From: an uncultured Eubacteriales bacterium
GTDB taxonomy: Bacteria; Bacillota; Clostridia; Peptostreptococcales; Anaerovoracaceae
Assembly: GCA_902797345.1 (NCBI GenBank)
Contig: CADBSL010000213.1
Span: 1 to 5,956, forward strand
DNA: 5,956 bases
Direction: 5' to 3'
The number at the start of each line of letters is the position of its first letter. The stretch's first letter is position 1. This document shows, one piece after another, positions 5,848-5,956 of the stretch. A model generated the notes under the pieces. That model was not told the DNA's origin. It ran no database searches and saw nothing but the letters and a program-made list of their open reading frames with translations. Position numbers and translations under genes: made by a program.

Positions 5848-5875
5848 GCCCCAACGTCTCCGAGACCGTTGGGGC
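5848..5875. other. Strong GC-rich hairpin between terminator region and outgoing promoter
   Basis: GCCCCAAC (5848-5855) pairs with GTTGGGGC (5868-5875), and GTC (5856-5858) pairs with GAC (5864-5866) across a single bulged C. No T tract follows on either strand. The direct repeat CCGGGATCA flanks it at 5834-5842 and 5877-5885. It could be a protein-binding dyad or a boundary element; its function is unknown. Confidence 0.5.
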
Positions 5876-5907
5876 GCCGGGATCAAGATACTCCTGAGGG
5901 GCTTTCA

Positions 5908-5936
5908 TTGACACCGGTTCCCGCCTGTGATACCAT
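5908..5936 (+). promoter_or_regulatory. Near-consensus sigma-A promoter reading out of the right edge
   Basis: A perfect TTGACA (5908-5913), a 17-bp spacer and TACCAT (5931-5936) are present, with TG one base before the -10 making an extended element. Transcription would start near 5943. The gene or RNA it drives lies beyond the window; only about 14 transcribed bases are visible. Confidence 0.7.
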
Positions 5937-5956
5937 GATTCCAACCATTCAAAGAA

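Noticed and set aside
5752..5900. Riboswitch or known structured RNA (6S, SRP, tmRNA, RNase P)
   Set aside because: I could not match any conserved core motif of these classes. Simple hairpins with T-rich tails explain the region better, and the good promoter lies downstream of it, not upstream.

Overview
The window looks like chromosomal DNA from a Gram-positive anaerobe of the class Clostridia, probably near the Oscillospiraceae. This is an inference from purine-rich Shine-Dalgarno sites, sigma-A-type promoters, moderately GC-rich coding sequence, and a secreted protein ending in three S-layer homology (SLH) domains. No taxonomic marker gene is present.

Layout. (1) Positions 28-69 hold a perfect 11-bp hairpin with a T-rich tail. 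It ends a transcript entering from the left and also contains the stop codon of the minus-strand gene. (2) Positions 41-1864, minus strand, encode a 607-residue regulator-like protein with two helix-turn-helix (HTH) units that appear to be an internal duplication, followed by a large domain of unknown function. (3) Positions 1865-2049 are a compact divergent promoter region. (4) Positions 2050-5247, plus strand, encode a 1065-residue secreted, wall-anchored protein: signal peptide, two related beta-rich modules (the first with a ladder of about 28-30 residues per rung), beta-sandwich-like domains, a Pro/Ser/Gly linker and three SLH domains. (5) Positions 5248-5956 contain no credible gene. They hold a mosaic repeat array with five GGACA...TGTCC dyads spaced exactly 95 bp apart, then three hairpins (two terminator-like), then a near-consensus promoter pointing out of the right edge.

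How the parts may work together. The regulator and the surface protein are divergent and share 185 bp of control DNA, an arrangement often seen when a regulator controls its neighbour. The control region contains a degenerate relative of the downstream repeat, sharing four short blocks at matching offsets. It overlaps the weak -35 region of the regulator promoter and contains the -35 element of the surface-protein promoter. Either these dyads are binding sites for a protein such as the encoded regulator, or a dispersed intergenic repeat family has inserted on both sides of the SLH gene. The sequence alone cannot separate these two. The repeat family and its relative in the promoter region are the most unusual content here; the two genes belong to recognisable broad classes.
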